A stretch of 64,000 bases of DNA, from contig OY723269.1 of the NCBI GenBank assembly GCA_963210315.1, positions 1,550,001 to 1,614,000 on the forward strand, written 5' to 3'. The stretch comes from Rhynchopus euleeides (taxonomy: Eukaryota; Euglenozoa; Diplonemea; Diplonemida; Diplonemidae). Below are positions 1-11,036 of this stretch, piece after piece. Numbering within the stretch: the stretch's first letter is position 1; each line of letters starts with the position of its first letter. Both the position numbers and the translations under genes were made by a program. Under the pieces are notes generated by a model, which saw only the letters and a program-made list of their open reading frames with translations, had not been told where the DNA came from and made no database searches.

Positions 1-1
1 C

Positions 2-517
2 TACGACAGCCTGGCGCGCTTCCTGGAGGAGATGATCGACAACGGCTTCGTCTCCCGCGAGCTGCGCAGCACATACATCGTGACGGACAGCATCACGGAG
101 GCGTGTGACTTCGTGGCGAACTACGTCCCCCACCGGGTCGACAAGTCGAAGATTTATGAGGGTGTCTTCACCGCTGACACGGCAAAGCCCGGCCCTACCA
201 GCGACTGGCAGGCCGCCGGGAAGTACGCCATGTCGGGGCCAAGCCTCCCCACCGACACAACTGGGTCCTATGTGGTGCCGAGCCCGAGCAGCACCATGAC
301 CAGCACCATCACTGAAGGGCAGCGCGTCCGCCTGATGGAGGAGGTCCGCGTGCTGCCGCGCGACAGCATCCGGTCCCTGCCCCCTGGGGCTGAAGGTGTT
401 GTGCGCAGCGTCCCCGGGGCTCTTGAGGGGACCATTGCCTCTGTCGAGTTCCAGGATGGCTCCGTTGCAGACGTCTGGCCCGATTCAGTCTGCATCCTCA
501 GCAACGATGCAGAGTAG
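2..517 (+). CDS. LOG-family phosphoribohydrolase-like protein, C-terminal part
   Basis: The frame is open from base 2 to a TAG at 515-517, so the gene starts outside the window. The first 50 or so residues (YDSLARFLEEMIDNGFVS, then an IVTDS segment and ANYVPH) follow the C-terminal end of LOG proteins, the cytosolic cytokinin riboside 5'-monophosphate phosphoribohydrolases of the lysine-decarboxylase-like Rossmann fold. In plant LOGs the matching stretch reads roughly YxSLLxFIDxxVxEGFIS followed by YVP. The catalytic PGGxGTxxE motif would lie upstream and cannot be seen. The last 110 or so residues are extra: a Ser/Pro/Thr-rich linker, then a compact segment (GQRVRLMEEVRVLP to VEFQDGSVADVWPDSV) that looks like a small KOW/SH3-like beta barrel. 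A hAT-like element begins 24 bases after the stop. The family call rests on pattern recognition of the tail only. Confidence 0.7.
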   Translation, partial: YDSLARFLEEMIDNGFVSRELRSTYIVTDSITEACDFVANYVPHRVDKSKIYEGVFTADTAKPGPTSDWQAAGKYAMSGPSLPTDTTGSYVVPSPSSTMTSTITEGQRVRLMEEVRVLPRDSIRSLPPGAEGVVRSVPGALEGTIASVEFQDGSVADVWPDSVCILSNDAE

Positions 518-540
518 GGCGCGAAAGTGACGCTGGGGGG

Positions 541-1654
541 CAGGGCTGTAAATAAGGTTTGGGGGTCAGGAGTCGGGAGTCGGGAGTCGGTTATTTACAG
601 TCACCTAAGGTACCTGGGGTGGGGGGCTGGGGGGGACGGGCGGTCTCAAACCCTACTCAATCCTGCACGCATCCTGTAGTACGGCCACCTCTGCCGTGGA
701 GAGTCCCATGGACCCTCCAGCAGTCGCCCACCATTCGGTCAGGGCGGACTGACTCGGCGCTTGCGGGGTCTTCCCGCGTGCGAGGTGGTCCGCGAAGAAG
801 CACGCGACGCACAGCGCCATGTTGGCTGTCCCAGCCAACCCCCCACTTCGCCCGCAGCGCCCCACACGCTGCGAGCACCTCACTCACGGCAGCAGTATTT
901 GGCTGCATAGCTCTCAGTATTTCCCGTGCATGCAGCGCATGCATCCACAAATTTTGTGGATGCATCCACACACAGCCTGGAGCTCCGAAGCCCTGCATGC
1001 AGGCCTGCCTGCAGTGGATGAATGCCTGTATGCCAAATCAAAAATCCATTTTTTGACATTTTCGGGCATCCCTGGATGCCGTGGATGCATGCATGGATGC
1101 ATCCACACCATCCACGGCCCCACTGAGAGCTATGTTGGCTGTGAGTCAAACACTACTGCCTCTACCTGAGGCATGTTGTGTGTCGCAACAGTTGCGTCAC
1201 ATGTGTGACGCATCTGTGTGGAGTGTGTGTGGTTGTGCACGTGTGCGCTGCGGTATGCTCAACCACCTGATGGGGGCGGAACACAACTCTTCTTGGGAGC
1301 TGCCAGGATCTGGCAAAAGGGGCGGGAAAGGGGCGCCGTATTCACAGCAGTGGTTTGGCAATGAACTCACCCCAGTTCAGAGACCGGTAATGAAGAAGAT
1401 GACTGGGAGGCACACACCATGTCCCACCCAGCGGGACCCCCACACCCCCACCCACCCATCGGGACCCCCCCTCCTCGGGTGTTCCAAAAACCCTTTCTTT
1501 TGAATATTTGGAGTCTGTGCGGATCGCAGTGGGGTCATTTTGGCCATGGGGTGCCTAATACCGCACATTCCCTAAGGGAAGCAAGGCAACCCTCCCAATC
1601 CCAAAAAATCCGGCGCGAGTCGGGAGTCGGGAGTCGGCCTTATTTACACCCCTG
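541..1654. mobile_element. Non-autonomous hAT-like DNA transposon (H1), 1114 bp
   Basis: The left end CAGGGCTGTAAATAAGG (541-557) is the inverted complement, with one mismatch, of the right end at 1638-1654. The element is flanked by an exact 8-bp direct repeat CTGGGGGG (533-540 and 1655-1662). CAGGG ends plus an 8-bp TSD are diagnostic of the hAT superfamily. Near both ends, in the same orientation, sit three tandem copies of GGGAGTC. No transposase-like reading frame was found inside, so it should depend on another element for movement. Confidence 0.85.
930..1130. repeat. Cluster of TGCATCCA words and hairpins inside H1
   Basis: The word TGGATGCAT and its complement ATGCATCCA recur many times. 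They form nested palindromes, for example a stem around AAATTT at 940-968 and a second one around TGCATGCA near 1080-1105. This is a typical element-specific internal word cluster with no coding signal. Confidence 0.7.
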
Positions 1655-2589
1655 CTGGGGGGGGGGGGGGGTGGTGGTGGTGGTGGTGTGCAGTGTGTTC
1701 TCTAGCCAAATCGATAAAATAAAAGGGTGGGGTGGGTGTGTGGGCGGTGCATAAAACAGCAATCTGCCCCCTCCCCCCCACGGACAAAATTGTGCGTCGG
1801 GTGCGAGGGTAGTTCTGGGGGGCATCCTCTCTCTCCCCCCAAAAAACCTTAGAACAATCTGCGTGTGCGGCCTGTGTTTTGGCGCATCCGTTCACGCCCC
1901 CCCCCCCCTACCACTGCGTTATCCGCTGTGTTGAGAGTGAAGGGGAGGTCAAGCTCTGAATCTTACTCATCTCTCTAATGTGGTGTCGCCATCAACCGCC
2001 TTCACACTCAAAATCAATATTGCTAACAGAAGTAGTCGCACAAACAGCTTGCCAACTGTGCGGGGGGGGCAGCGGGTATCTTTGTGTTTTCTACTGTTCT
2101 TCTTTGGGATCGCATTTTCCAAGCGTTGTTGCCCCCGGCGTGTCCTAGACTGCCCGCAACAGAACATTCATGCGTGCCGCGCATTGCCTGCCCCTCCCCC
2201 GGGGAAGAAGAAGGAGGAGAATCCGAACAACAAAAAAGGAAGGCGGCTGTCAGTGAAACTAGAGGCTGTGATTATCGCATCAATAGCAGGTGCCCGTTGC
2301 GTTCTCCACTGCAACTCTGGTGCACGTGTCTGTGGTGTGTTCTGGCATCAAGGCTGCACCGCATCGAGAGCTGTCCTCGGTGTGAGATCTGCTGCCTGAG
2401 TGTTGATGATGTTCGGCCTACGGACTGGTGTGGCCATGCGCCCAGGCGTTCAGCCAGGCGGCACGGCCCCGCTTGTTTTTTTTTGTTATGCGAATCAGGT
2501 GTATTTCTAGTGGGGGATGAGGATGAGTCTTTTTGGCATCCGCCCTTTTTCCGGTTTTTTTCCAGCCAAAATCTGGTTTTTTTCCAGCC
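1655..2589. other. Gene-free stretch with G-run and low-complexity DNA
   Basis: The stretch starts with a 14-17 base G run grading into GGT repeats, then has several C runs and mixed sequence. No frame shows homology-like or codon-biased protein sequence. Near 2550-2590 two copies of TTTTTTTCCAGCCAA lead into the SINE-like repeat. Confidence 0.6.
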
Positions 2590-2990
2590 AAGAGCCAGAC
2601 GTTCACTACCGTGGCCTCCGGCGGCTGGGGGGCTCCGCCCCCCAGACCCCCCCTGTGGCGGATATCTCGTACCCAAGTCCTTCGATTCCCATCAGGTCAG
2701 GAATCCAACAGCTCCAGTAGCCTCAGGAGGACGCAGCCAACTCACACAGAATCTGTACGCCCACAATGAACAGATGTTCACTACCGTGGCCTCCGGCGGC
2801 TGGGGGGCTCCGCCCCCCCAGACCCCCCGTGGAGCGTGTGTTTGCCCGTCTAGCAACCGCAGCAAGTCCTTGGGCTGTTTCAGCTGGCATATCGTCGGAA
2901 TAACGGTCCCGAAAGCCGTTTTTTTTGGGGTTTTCCTCCAGCACCCGAGGATGGCGCGAGCGGGAGGAACCGTGTAAGGAACCCATTTGG
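2590..2990 (+). repeat. SINE-like hairpin repeat, copy S1
   Basis: The unit is a GC core (starting CTACCGTGGCCTCCGGCGGC and closing in a 9-bp stem, CTGGGGGGC/GCCCCCCAG), then about 125 bp of spacer, then the core again, then an extension to about 2990. The spacer contains CCTTCGATTCCC, resembling a pol III B box (GGTTCGANNCC). The same core-spacer-core-extension order occurs on the minus strand at 8389-8775. A core-spacer-core copy without most of the extension is at 20046-20300, and lone cores are at 11882-11935 and 21443-21500. The order and orientation are seen directly. The SINE interpretation is inference. Confidence 0.75.
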
Positions 2991-3721
2991 TACAAGACCA
3001 AGGGCCCCACACTGGGGAGGAGGGACATTGGGTACCATTTTTTGCTGGAAAAAAGCGGGGATGAAACGGGGATTTTTGGCTGGGAAGACCAGGTATTAAA
3101 AACACACCTGATGCGAATCGCCTCCAAAACGGAGGCCCGGCGTGACACCCCGCCTCACGCGACGGCAGCCGCTTTCGGTGTGGCCTGGTCCTTTCCCTTT
3201 TAAGGGTCGTCTGCAAGCGTGCTCCTCTGAAGTTCAGTTCGCCCGCAAGCGCGCCCCCTCCCACCCCTCCTCACTCACCCCACTGCTTCCTGCACCCGCC
3301 GCCCTCTGCCTCCATGCAGCCTCCCATGCCACCCACCCACCCCACCCACACCCGCCGTCCCTTACAGATCCTCCTCTGGGGCAGCCTCGTCGGGTCTGCA
3401 CACCCGCCTTTGCGGGATTTCTTCTTCTTCTCTTCCCTCCATTCTTTCAGTCCCCCTGATACGCGGGGCCGGGGAATTACCTCTGCAAGGGGCGGGGGAG
3501 AGAGGGCAGCTCACCGAGGACACACACACACACACATATATACACACGCCGCGCAGCACTTCGTGAGACAATACGGCTTTGGTGCTTCACGGAGACTACT
3601 GCGGCATCTGAAACGCCCGCCCCACCCACCCCATCTGTGAATCCGGTGTGGTGCAGGCAGGGTTTTCTTCTTTGAATCTGCCAAAACGTCTCCAACAGCC
3701 CGCACCGCCGTGTCCGCAAGG
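2991..3721 (+). other. Upstream leader of the RRM gene, C/T-rich
   Basis: The sequence becomes C- and CT-rich from 3230 to 3460, then has a CA dinucleotide run (3520-3540) before the first ATG of the RRM gene at 3722. Similar pyrimidine-rich leaders precede the RING-CH gene (35080-35700) and the amine oxidase gene (43280-43640), so it is probably promoter/5' UTR DNA. No discrete promoter element could be named. Confidence 0.4.
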
Positions 3722-4353
3722 ATGCCGATGGGCGACGGCGACGGGGGGGAGGTAACCACCCTCTGCGTCACCAACCTCCCTCGCGATGTGAGCGAGCGGG
3801 AGGTGTTCTTCCTGTTCGCAACGTTTCCCGGTTTTCAGGGCGGCCAGCTGCAGCCCAAGTCTAAGGTATGACGAGGCTTTGCTGTGGGGTGGGGTGTGCC
3901 TTGTGTTGTTCAAACCTGTTGTCCTTTCTATTGCGGCACATCGCAAACAACACGGCACCACGGGAGCAACGGGTGGGGGGATGTGCGCCGGATCCCCACC
4001 GATCCCGCTGCAGGGCCAGCCTTTTCACCTTTTGCCTTTTTCCACATAACAATCCAACCCCGCACAACTCAGAATGGCCCGCTCGCCTTCATTACGTTTG
4101 ACACGCGCGAGCAGGCGAGCAGTGCGCTTGGGGGTGCCAAGGGGCTGAGGTGGGAGAGCTGTGAGCTGAACGTCAGCTTTTCCCGGCAGCAGAGCCGCAG
4201 CAGGCGGGGGGACAAGACTGTGGTGAGGGTGCAGAAGAGCGCGGAGGACGATTCCCAAGAGGATCTGGGCGGGGTGGCGAACGGGAAGCCGAACGGGGCT
4301 CACAGGTGGCTCCCGGGTGTCGCCCCTGCTGCGCAGCAGCAGCAGCAGCAACA

Positions 4354-4384
<31 letters not shown>

Positions 4385-5136
4385 GCAGCCATGCAGGCGC
4401 CGCAGGCGCACATGCAGCAGCAGCCCCAGCAGCAGCACCACCACATGCACCATCACCCGCATCCCATCGCGCCGCACCAGGCGATGGGGCCGCCCCTCTC
4501 GCCTGCACATCCCACCCACCCAGCGCACCATGTGCCGCAGCCGACTCAGCCCCCACCGCAGCATCCGATGCACAACATGCATATGCAGCAGATGCACGTT
4601 CCTCAGCGCCAGCCGGCGATGCAGCAGCAGCCGCAGCAGCAACAACAGCAGCAGCCGCCGCCGCAGCAGCAGCAGCAACAGCAGCAGCAGTTCCAGGCGA
4701 TGGCGGGGGCGCGCACGCCGGCTCCCGCTGTGGTGTCGACGTCGACGCTTTTTGTGTCGCACATCGACAGCAGCCTGACTGACGAGATCCTCAAGGAGCT
4801 GTTTGGCAAGTATGTCCCGTGGGGGGGGGGGGGGAGAGGATGTGTGTGTGGTACAGCTCGATTTGTTGCATCCCCGCCAACCCCACCCGTCGGAAAAACA
4901 AAAGGGGGGTTTGACAACACTGCACCTAACACCCCCCCCCCCTTTGCAGGTACGGGAATGCACGCGTGAAACGCTCTGGGGACAAGGCCTGGATCTTCCT
5001 CGGGAACGTTAGCGCTGCGCAGACCGCAATGCTCGAACTCCAAGACTATCAGCACATGGGGACACCCCCTCTCAAGGTATGGCTTGCCAGCTGTCTCGGC
5101 TGTCCATCAAGGATGTGGTTAAAGAAGCACGCGTAG
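3722..5136 (+). CDS. Two-RRM, poly-Gln/His RNA-binding protein (RBPMS/Whi3-like), 3 exons
   Basis: Exons are 3722-3865, 4073-4809 and 4950-5136, with phase 0 and phase 2 GT-AG introns, giving about 355 residues. Exon 1 carries RNP2 (TLCVTNLP, residues 13-20). RNP1 (GPLAFITFDTRE) begins straight after the first intron. The first RRM resembles the RBPMS/couch-potato/Whi3 type. Residues of roughly 130-260 are low complexity: a 17-residue Gln block, HHHMHHH and Pro-rich stretches, and a second Gln block. A second RRM starts at about residue 270 (TLFVSHIDSSLTDEILKELF) and crosses intron 2. Its last strand reads LKVWLA. A GTATGG just inside that strand could be another donor, but reading through gives a complete RRM and a stop 60 bases on, so I prefer no third intron. 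Likely role: mRNA binding with a condensate-prone linker (inference from the family). Confidence 0.8.
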
Positions 5137-5462
5137 GAGGCCTGCACTTTCTTGAGACTGTTGTCCAGTGTCGATGACGGGGGCTTCGTCAGCTGTCGTC
5201 ATGCGACCACACTGATGCAGTGATCGATTTGAGCACAGACACGGGGTGATCCTTACAGCCGTCTTGATTCCTTGTCTTCCACATGGATACCAAACACGCG
5301 GCGAGGGCATTCATGATGTTGACAGCGAAGAATTTTGAGTGGTGTTGAACAAGAAAGGAGATTCGAGGCGCTCCGCCTGCGCCTCCTATTGCACAGGACA
5401 GGTGGCGGCACAGCTATCCCGTCTGTGATGATCAGTCAGTTGGCACATGGTGTCACTGAGGC

Positions 5463-5875
5463 CCGCACAGCCGAAACCGCACACATGATGACATTATCTA
5501 ACCTTTGTTTCAAGACGGGGCTTACCAAACTTGGGTTGATTATCCATTAGATACGCCTGACCTGTGCGACACCTCGGCTGTTGTGACTTGCTGTTGCAGC
5601 GTGCATCCCGTGCAGGGCAGCACCGCTGGCAGTGGTAGACGCAAGTCCTGGGCCCGTTCGGCTCGGCCCAGGGGTGCACCGAGTGGGGTCTGAACAGCGC
5701 ACAACCCAAACCGCACACATGATGACATTATCTAACCTTTGTTTCAAGACGGGGCTTACCAAACTTGGGTTGATTATTCATTAGATACGCCTGACCTGTG
5801 CGACACCTCGGCTGTCACTAGGAATGTGTGCCGTGCTGCTGCAGCGTGCATCCCGTGCAGGGCAGCACCGCTGCG
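5463..5875. repeat. Direct duplication of about 170 bp, spaced 235 bp
   Basis: The block 5463-5630 (starting near CGCACAGCCGAAACCGCACA) recurs at 5697-5875 almost unchanged, including the stretch TCTAACCTTTGTTTCAAGAC and, further on, GTGCATCCCGTGCAGGGCAG. A 20-bp replacement precedes the last block in the second copy. The intervening 65 bp differ. No protein-like frame is preserved between copies, so this looks like a non-coding duplication downstream of the RRM gene. Confidence 0.75.
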
Positions 5876-8388
5876 GCACAGCAGCCGCAAGACGGCATCC
5901 CTTTGGTGCGATGATGACACAACGGCAGGCCCGGCCGCAGCAGGGCTCCGCAGAAGGCAGGCGCCACGCCGCCTTTTGGCAAAGTCCCTCAGTGCACGGG
6001 TGCCGCCCCGCCCCCTCGCAAGGAGGGCTGCCGTGAGGCAGTGCCGCTGCCCTCGTGGCGGTGTGCAAGGCGTCAGGGCGGCACCTCCTGCATCACAGTC
6101 ATGGAGCCTGCAACGCTGCGGTGTTGCAACCTCAAGAGGGCTTGTTTGCTGCGTGCCGTGGGCTGCCTGAGAACTGAACTGAGCACCGTATTCAGATGAT
6201 GACTGCATGCACAGAAAGCTGTGATGTCAACATGTGTCGACACGCGAGGTGTCCTGCACGTTGGGTTCAGTCCGTACATCACATGCCATATCGTCCCCTC
6301 GACACGACACCAACACGTCAAAGTACCCTGGAAGCAGGCCACCCACCACCCACCTTCATCACTTTTGCAGATTCACTTCGCGAAGTCAGACATGCGTGGA
6401 TAAGCGCTGGGTAGCCAATGGGAGCGCATCGAGAGGGAGTGCGAGGGAGTTTGTGCGTGCGCCGTGACCTTCCCCCCGCACACCCATTTTTTTTGACCCA
6501 GGCCACGCCGCACTGCATCACACCCCCGCGCGCCCTCCCAACTCGATTATTTGCCCCAACAATCGTCGCAGGGCGGTGTCTTGCTTATATATTTTTGGCT
6601 TCCCCCTGTCGCTTCATCGAATTGCATCGTCTCGGCTCGTGAGTGGTGGATTTCCTAACACTACCCACGCCGTGCGCCCTGGTCACAACGTAGGCTAGTC
6701 GCTTCTCACCAGATCTCGCCCACCCCCCTCCCCTTTGCCTGCATTTGAGTAGAAGAATTGTCGGCTTTACGCCTTTACCTTTTTCTGCAGAATCAACCAC
6801 CACCACCCACCCGCCCACCCGCCCACTCTGTTCTCACTCCACCCCACCCCCTACCCCGCCCTGTTTGTGCTGATTTTTCGTTCGAAGAATTGGCATATCC
6901 TCGACTGTCTTTCTATTGTTTCGGGTGGACCACGTGCAGTGCAGCAAGTGATGGATCAGAGATTTGAGTGGTGGCGTGCTTTTCTATGCCGGGCAGGGCA
7001 GTGCCTAGGTTTTCTCTGTGTTGGTGCAGTAGACTGTATGTGTGGGTGGAGGTGGGGAAATATAGGTGTGTGGTGTCAGAGGGAGGATTCACTCTTCACT
7101 CTTGTGCTCAGGGGTGTGAGCCTTGGCGACAACAAAAATAATCAAAAAGGGTGTCTGCACGCTTCGCGCGTCTCTGGCACATCTTTCTCTGACACAGAGC
7201 GGAAGCGCAGGCCGCAAAAATAAAATAAAATGAAAATACGGCAAACCTGGAAACCTTCTCTTAACGCGATTCCCACACCCCCTCCTCGCCACTCACCCCA
7301 CCCCCTATGATCAGCTGGTGATCTTGTGGTAATTCGCCGGCTTTTTCGCGCGCTTCGGATCCCAAGCGAGGGTGGAGGTTTGCGCGGTGATGAATGTACG
7401 TATACTTGTGGGCTCGTGCATAACCCTCACCCTCACCCTGTGGTTGGTGCTGGTGGGGCGCGCTGGGATCGCCCAGATCAGGCCATGATTTTCAATGGCA
7501 CAGAAACTGGGACCCCACAATAAGGGGGCCCAGATCTATCGGAAGTCACGTTGCTCGGCGTCTGTTCACCAAAAAAAAGCGCCAAAACAATGCACCCGGT
7601 TTAATTTGGAAGGAGGGTGTGGGTGTGTGTGTGTGCGGGTTATGGACGAGCCCGTCTTTATTATACACACAAGGGATCAGTGCCCAGCCAACATCACGCC
7701 AAAGCCGGGTTGTACACACCGTCGCTATCACCCTCCTCCTCCCCCTTCGTAGTCACCTGCCGCCCTTTCAAGAAGAATGGGCTGCATCAACGCAAGGGAT
7801 GGGCCGAGTGAGTGCGTGACATGGGAATGGTGCCCCGCCGTGGTCGCCCCAGGCCTGACGCGGCCCGAGTGCTATCATCTACAGCATAAGTGCCCTACAG
7901 AGGACTTGAACCTCACCGTGTGTGTTGCCCGCCCTCAAGGGGCGGCAGATTGCAAAACAAAATGATCACCATCGACAACAAAACAAAAAAGCACAATACA
8001 CCGGAGCGCATTAAAAAAAAACGCATGCGCACTATGTGGTTGATGATGCACTACCGAGGCAGGGGGGTGAGGGTGCACCTTTCCAACGGAGAAGGAAATA
8101 TGGTTGGGTGAAGCGCTCAAACGCGGGAGACCCACCCTCCGGTTTGAGGCAAAAGAATGCTGGCTTTGCGGTGGATGGTGTCGAACATTTCGGGATGTGG
8201 CGGCGAAACCAGGCCTGTCGCTAACTTTTCGATTTTGGAGATTTGGTGGGTTGACGCTCCTGTTTTGGGGGGGGGGGGGGGGGGGGATCAGGGGGGAAAA
8301 CACTAGGGGTCAATTTTTCTCGCGCGCGCTCGTGTTGTTGCCAAATTTTCCCATCGGTGGACCACGAGGTGGGCACGGTGTGAGGCGC
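5876..8388. other. Gene-free stretch
   Basis: There is no recognisable gene on either strand. The stretch contains C-rich leader-like DNA (6460-6560, 6720-6860), a GT-rich tract (7615-7640) and a 17-18 base G run (8268-8286). A 15-base T-arm-like hairpin (7900-7914, minus strand) is not part of a complete tRNA. Confidence 0.5.
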
Positions 8389-8775
8389 TGGGTTCCTTCC
8401 GTGGTTCCTCTCCCGCTCGCGCCGTCGGGTGCCGGAGGAAACCAAAAAATGGCTTTCGGGACCATGATTTCGACGCTGCCCCCTGATATGTCACGGCCGT
8501 CAAAGCGCAAGGACTTGGTTACTAGACGGGCACGCGAGATGGGGGGTCTGGGGGGCAGGGCCCCCCAGCCGCCGGAGGCCACGGTAGTGAGCATCTGTTC
8601 ACTGTGGGCGTACAGATTCTGTGTGAGTTGGCTGCGTCCTCCTGAGGCTACTGGAGTGGGTGGATTCCCTGACCCGGTGGGAATCGAATGACTTGAGTAC
8701 GAGACATACGCCACAGGGGGGTCTGGGGGGCGGAGCCCCCCAGCCGCCGGAGGCCACGGTAGTGAGCATCTGTTC
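8389..8775 (-). repeat. SINE-like hairpin repeat, copy S2
   Basis: Reading the minus strand gives core (8715-8775), spacer with TCATTCGATTCCC, core (8540-8600), then the same extension found after S1, including TGCCCGTCTAG, GGTCCCGAAAGCC and the GAGCGGGAG block. Cores are nearly identical to S1. Spacer and extension have drifted, which suggests selection or gene conversion on the hairpin. Confidence 0.75.
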
Positions 8776-8794
8776 CTGCAAAACCATACTCTCT

Positions 8795-9067
8795 TCGACG
8801 TCGACCCAGTGAAAGTGGGTTGACGCTTGGTCGACGCTTGGTGAGCGTCGACCCAGTGTAACCGGGCCAACGCTAGGTTAGCGTCGACCCAGTGTAATAA
8901 ATGGGTTGACGCTTGGTCCAGGCTTGAATGGCAACCCAGTTCCACTAGGTCGACGCTCCAAGCCTCGACCAAGCGTCAACCCAGTCCACTGGGTCGACGC
9001 TGGGTCGACGCTTTTTTATGGGGGGGGAAACCCAAAATCACTGGGTCGACGGTCGACGCTTAGCGAC
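8795..9067. repeat. Cluster of GTCGACCCAGTG / CACTGGGTCGAC inverted words
   Basis: A dozen or more copies of GTCGACGCT, GTTGACGCT or their complements occur in 270 bp, in both orientations, beginning CGTCGACCCAGTG and ending CACTGGGTCGACG. It behaves like the word-filled interior or ends of a small inverted-repeat element, but I could not identify a clean target-site duplication. Confidence 0.65.
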
Positions 9068-10379
9068 ATGCCTGCGGCGAAACCAGGGTTTATTTCAGGG
9101 GGGGGGGGGGGTTTCGTCAAAAAAAAGGCGCATCGCGACAGCCAGCGAAATGGTACACTAAACTCCACCGCCTCCAACAGGGCGAAGGGGGGGGGTTGGG
9201 GCTCCTCACCTGCATGAAGAGCGGAGGGTGGGGACATCCCCTGCGCTGCCTTACTTTTCTGTGCCTGCTTTGCCACCCACACCCCCTGTGTTGAGCGAGT
9301 CATTTGTCTGTGCCCCCCCCCCCCCCCCATGCACATGGTGCACTCATCACCCGACGCCCCCACTATCTCCCCCTTTATGTGCGTGTCTGCAAAAAAAAAT
9401 AAGTGAAGCGAATAAATCAGCAGATCGCACACATCCCCTCCCCACCCACCGGGTTTTGCGGACGCTCCTTTAGTAGCTCCCCTTCCCTTTTCAGATTTCA
9501 GCAGATCTCTCCCCCCCCACCCCCCACCCCCTCTTTCTCTCTCGACTGTCCGTGCCGATCTGTGTTGTCCCCACCCCCCCACCCCCCCCACCCCTTTCTA
9601 ATCAAGCGCGTGAAGCGTTTGCTTTATACCTATAATCCCCCCACCACCCCACCCCCCCCCCTCGCCTATATTCCTTCTTGGGGTGACCGTGTTTTAATTG
9701 GGTGTCAGAGGGGCGCAGAGGGAGGGGGTAGGGGGGGGACTTTCTGACCGAGGAACAAGGCGGCGAAAAAACCCTCTCTGCATTTTTTACCACAACAGGG
9801 AACCTGTCAGTGTCAAAAAAGATAGTAGGCAGCGCTTGGGCAACAAATTCAACCTCCTCATCAGGCTGCGGAGTTGCTTCTGTTTTGCCCGGATTTGGCG
9901 CACAAACAAATTTCTGCCGAACGAACCCGATGGGGATGGTTGATGGTGTGCGGGATAGGACGGGAGAGGGGCCCCGCCCTCTGCCAGGGGCAGGGGGAGA
10001 TCGACGGCGTGGAGTTGGGCGCTGCTGCATGCTGCGGCAGCTCCCAGGGAGGGGGGGGGGGGGAGGTCATTTGTCACGAGCGTCATTTGTGACGAACCAT
10101 TATTTGGTGTATTTTTGAACTCGAAAACAAAACACAATCTGGGGGGGGGGGTGGGAGGGCACCGCTTCCCCACACAGGGTATGGCGAACCCGATTCCAGC
10201 CTTTATTAAGAGCGGTCGTGCGTGGTGTTTGTACTGGTCGTGCTTCAACACAATGTCGAGAAGTGAATACGACCGGACGAATCAAAAGAGGGGAACGGGA
10301 GGGCAACGATGAGGTCGTGCGTTCTTCGAATGATGGGCACCCCCCCATCCCCACCACTGCCACCGCCCCCCCCCCCCCC
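9068..10379. other. Gene-free stretch with many poly-G and poly-C runs
   Basis: C- and G-homopolymers lie at 9100-9112, 9317-9329, 9565-9595, 9635-9660, 10050-10063, 10140-10150 and 10364-10382. No coding frame is convincing. The last C run is the insertion site of the next hAT element. Confidence 0.5.
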
Positions 10380-10524
10380 CCCTAGGGCAGTGATTAAAAA
10401 TTCGTGTTATTCGAATACGAATATTATTCGAATAATTTCTCGAAAAATTTTCGCCACGAATAATTCGCGAATTATTCGTGGGGTTTTACTGGGGTTTCTC
10501 TACTAGGAATAGGGACCTACTGCC

Positions 10525-10563
10525 CACACTGGGGTCGTGGGCGCAGCCCACGACCCCAGTGTG
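10525..10563. repeat. 18-bp perfect hairpin in hAT-A
   Basis: The arm CACACTGGGGTCGTGGGC (10525-10542) pairs perfectly with 10546-10563 across a GCA loop. It lies just inside the AT-rich left end of the transposon. Confidence 0.85.
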
Positions 10564-10884
10564 CCCTGAGGGGCCTGGAATCACTACATTGTGATGATGC
10601 GACGCCGAGAATCATCATCTGCAGTGCCTGGAGGAGTACGCTGCACCGTGCATTGAAAACACCAAGCGCTAAGGGAAGTGGGCACCGTCACGCTGGTGGG
10701 ACCATTATGGTGCCAGGCGGCCGCTGTTGCACCACGGGGCTGTACCTGATGGGGAAATCGTCATCCGCGATCCCTACCGAACTTGCGTGGAGGGAGCGGA
10801 ACCGCCTGGGTCACTCAAAGGTGGAAGCACTACCCCGGTGCCCGAACCTGGGATACATTGTGCGTGCTTTATGCTGTTCCTGTT

Positions 10885-11036
10885 GTGATCCCTTTGCATC
10901 GGCAGCACCTCACTCACGTGTGGAGGTCTCCACCACAGGGATCTTGAAGGAGGCAGTTGCTATCCTGCCAGTCACCAACTGCACGTGGTGGAGACCTCCA
11001 CGCGTGAGTGAGGTGCTGCCGATGCAAAGGGATCAC
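10885..11036. repeat. 152-bp inverted repeat with 52-bp arms in hAT-A
   Basis: The arms 10885-10936 and 10985-11036 are reverse complements with a single mismatch, separated by 48 bp. Outer ends read GTGATCCCTTTGC and GCAAAGGGATCAC. This could be a fold-back element nested in hAT-A or a cruciform with a role in the transposon. No direct repeat flanks it that I can identify. Confidence 0.85.

Noticed and set aside
2084..2977. 297-codon open frame
   Set aside because: It runs through the SINE-like hairpin repeat and T/C-rich sequence, and the same peptide appears in other repeat copies. No domain.
4025..4963. Long minus-strand frames of Leu/Arg and Ala opposite the RRM gene
   Set aside because: They are antisense shadows of CAG repeats. 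The plus strand has a coherent spliced RRM protein.
7900..7914. T-arm-like hairpin GAGG-TTCAAGT-CCTC on the minus strand
   Set aside because: The acceptor partner, D-arm and a proper anticodon arm are missing in the surrounding 90 bases, so it is not a complete tRNA.
8310..8972. 220-codon minus-strand open frame
   Set aside because: It is produced by SINE-like copy S2 plus the GTCGAC word cluster.
8795..9067. Possible CRISPR-like array
   Set aside because: The repeated words are in both orientations with irregular spacing and no uniform spacers, and the genome is eukaryotic. It fits inverted-repeat element debris.
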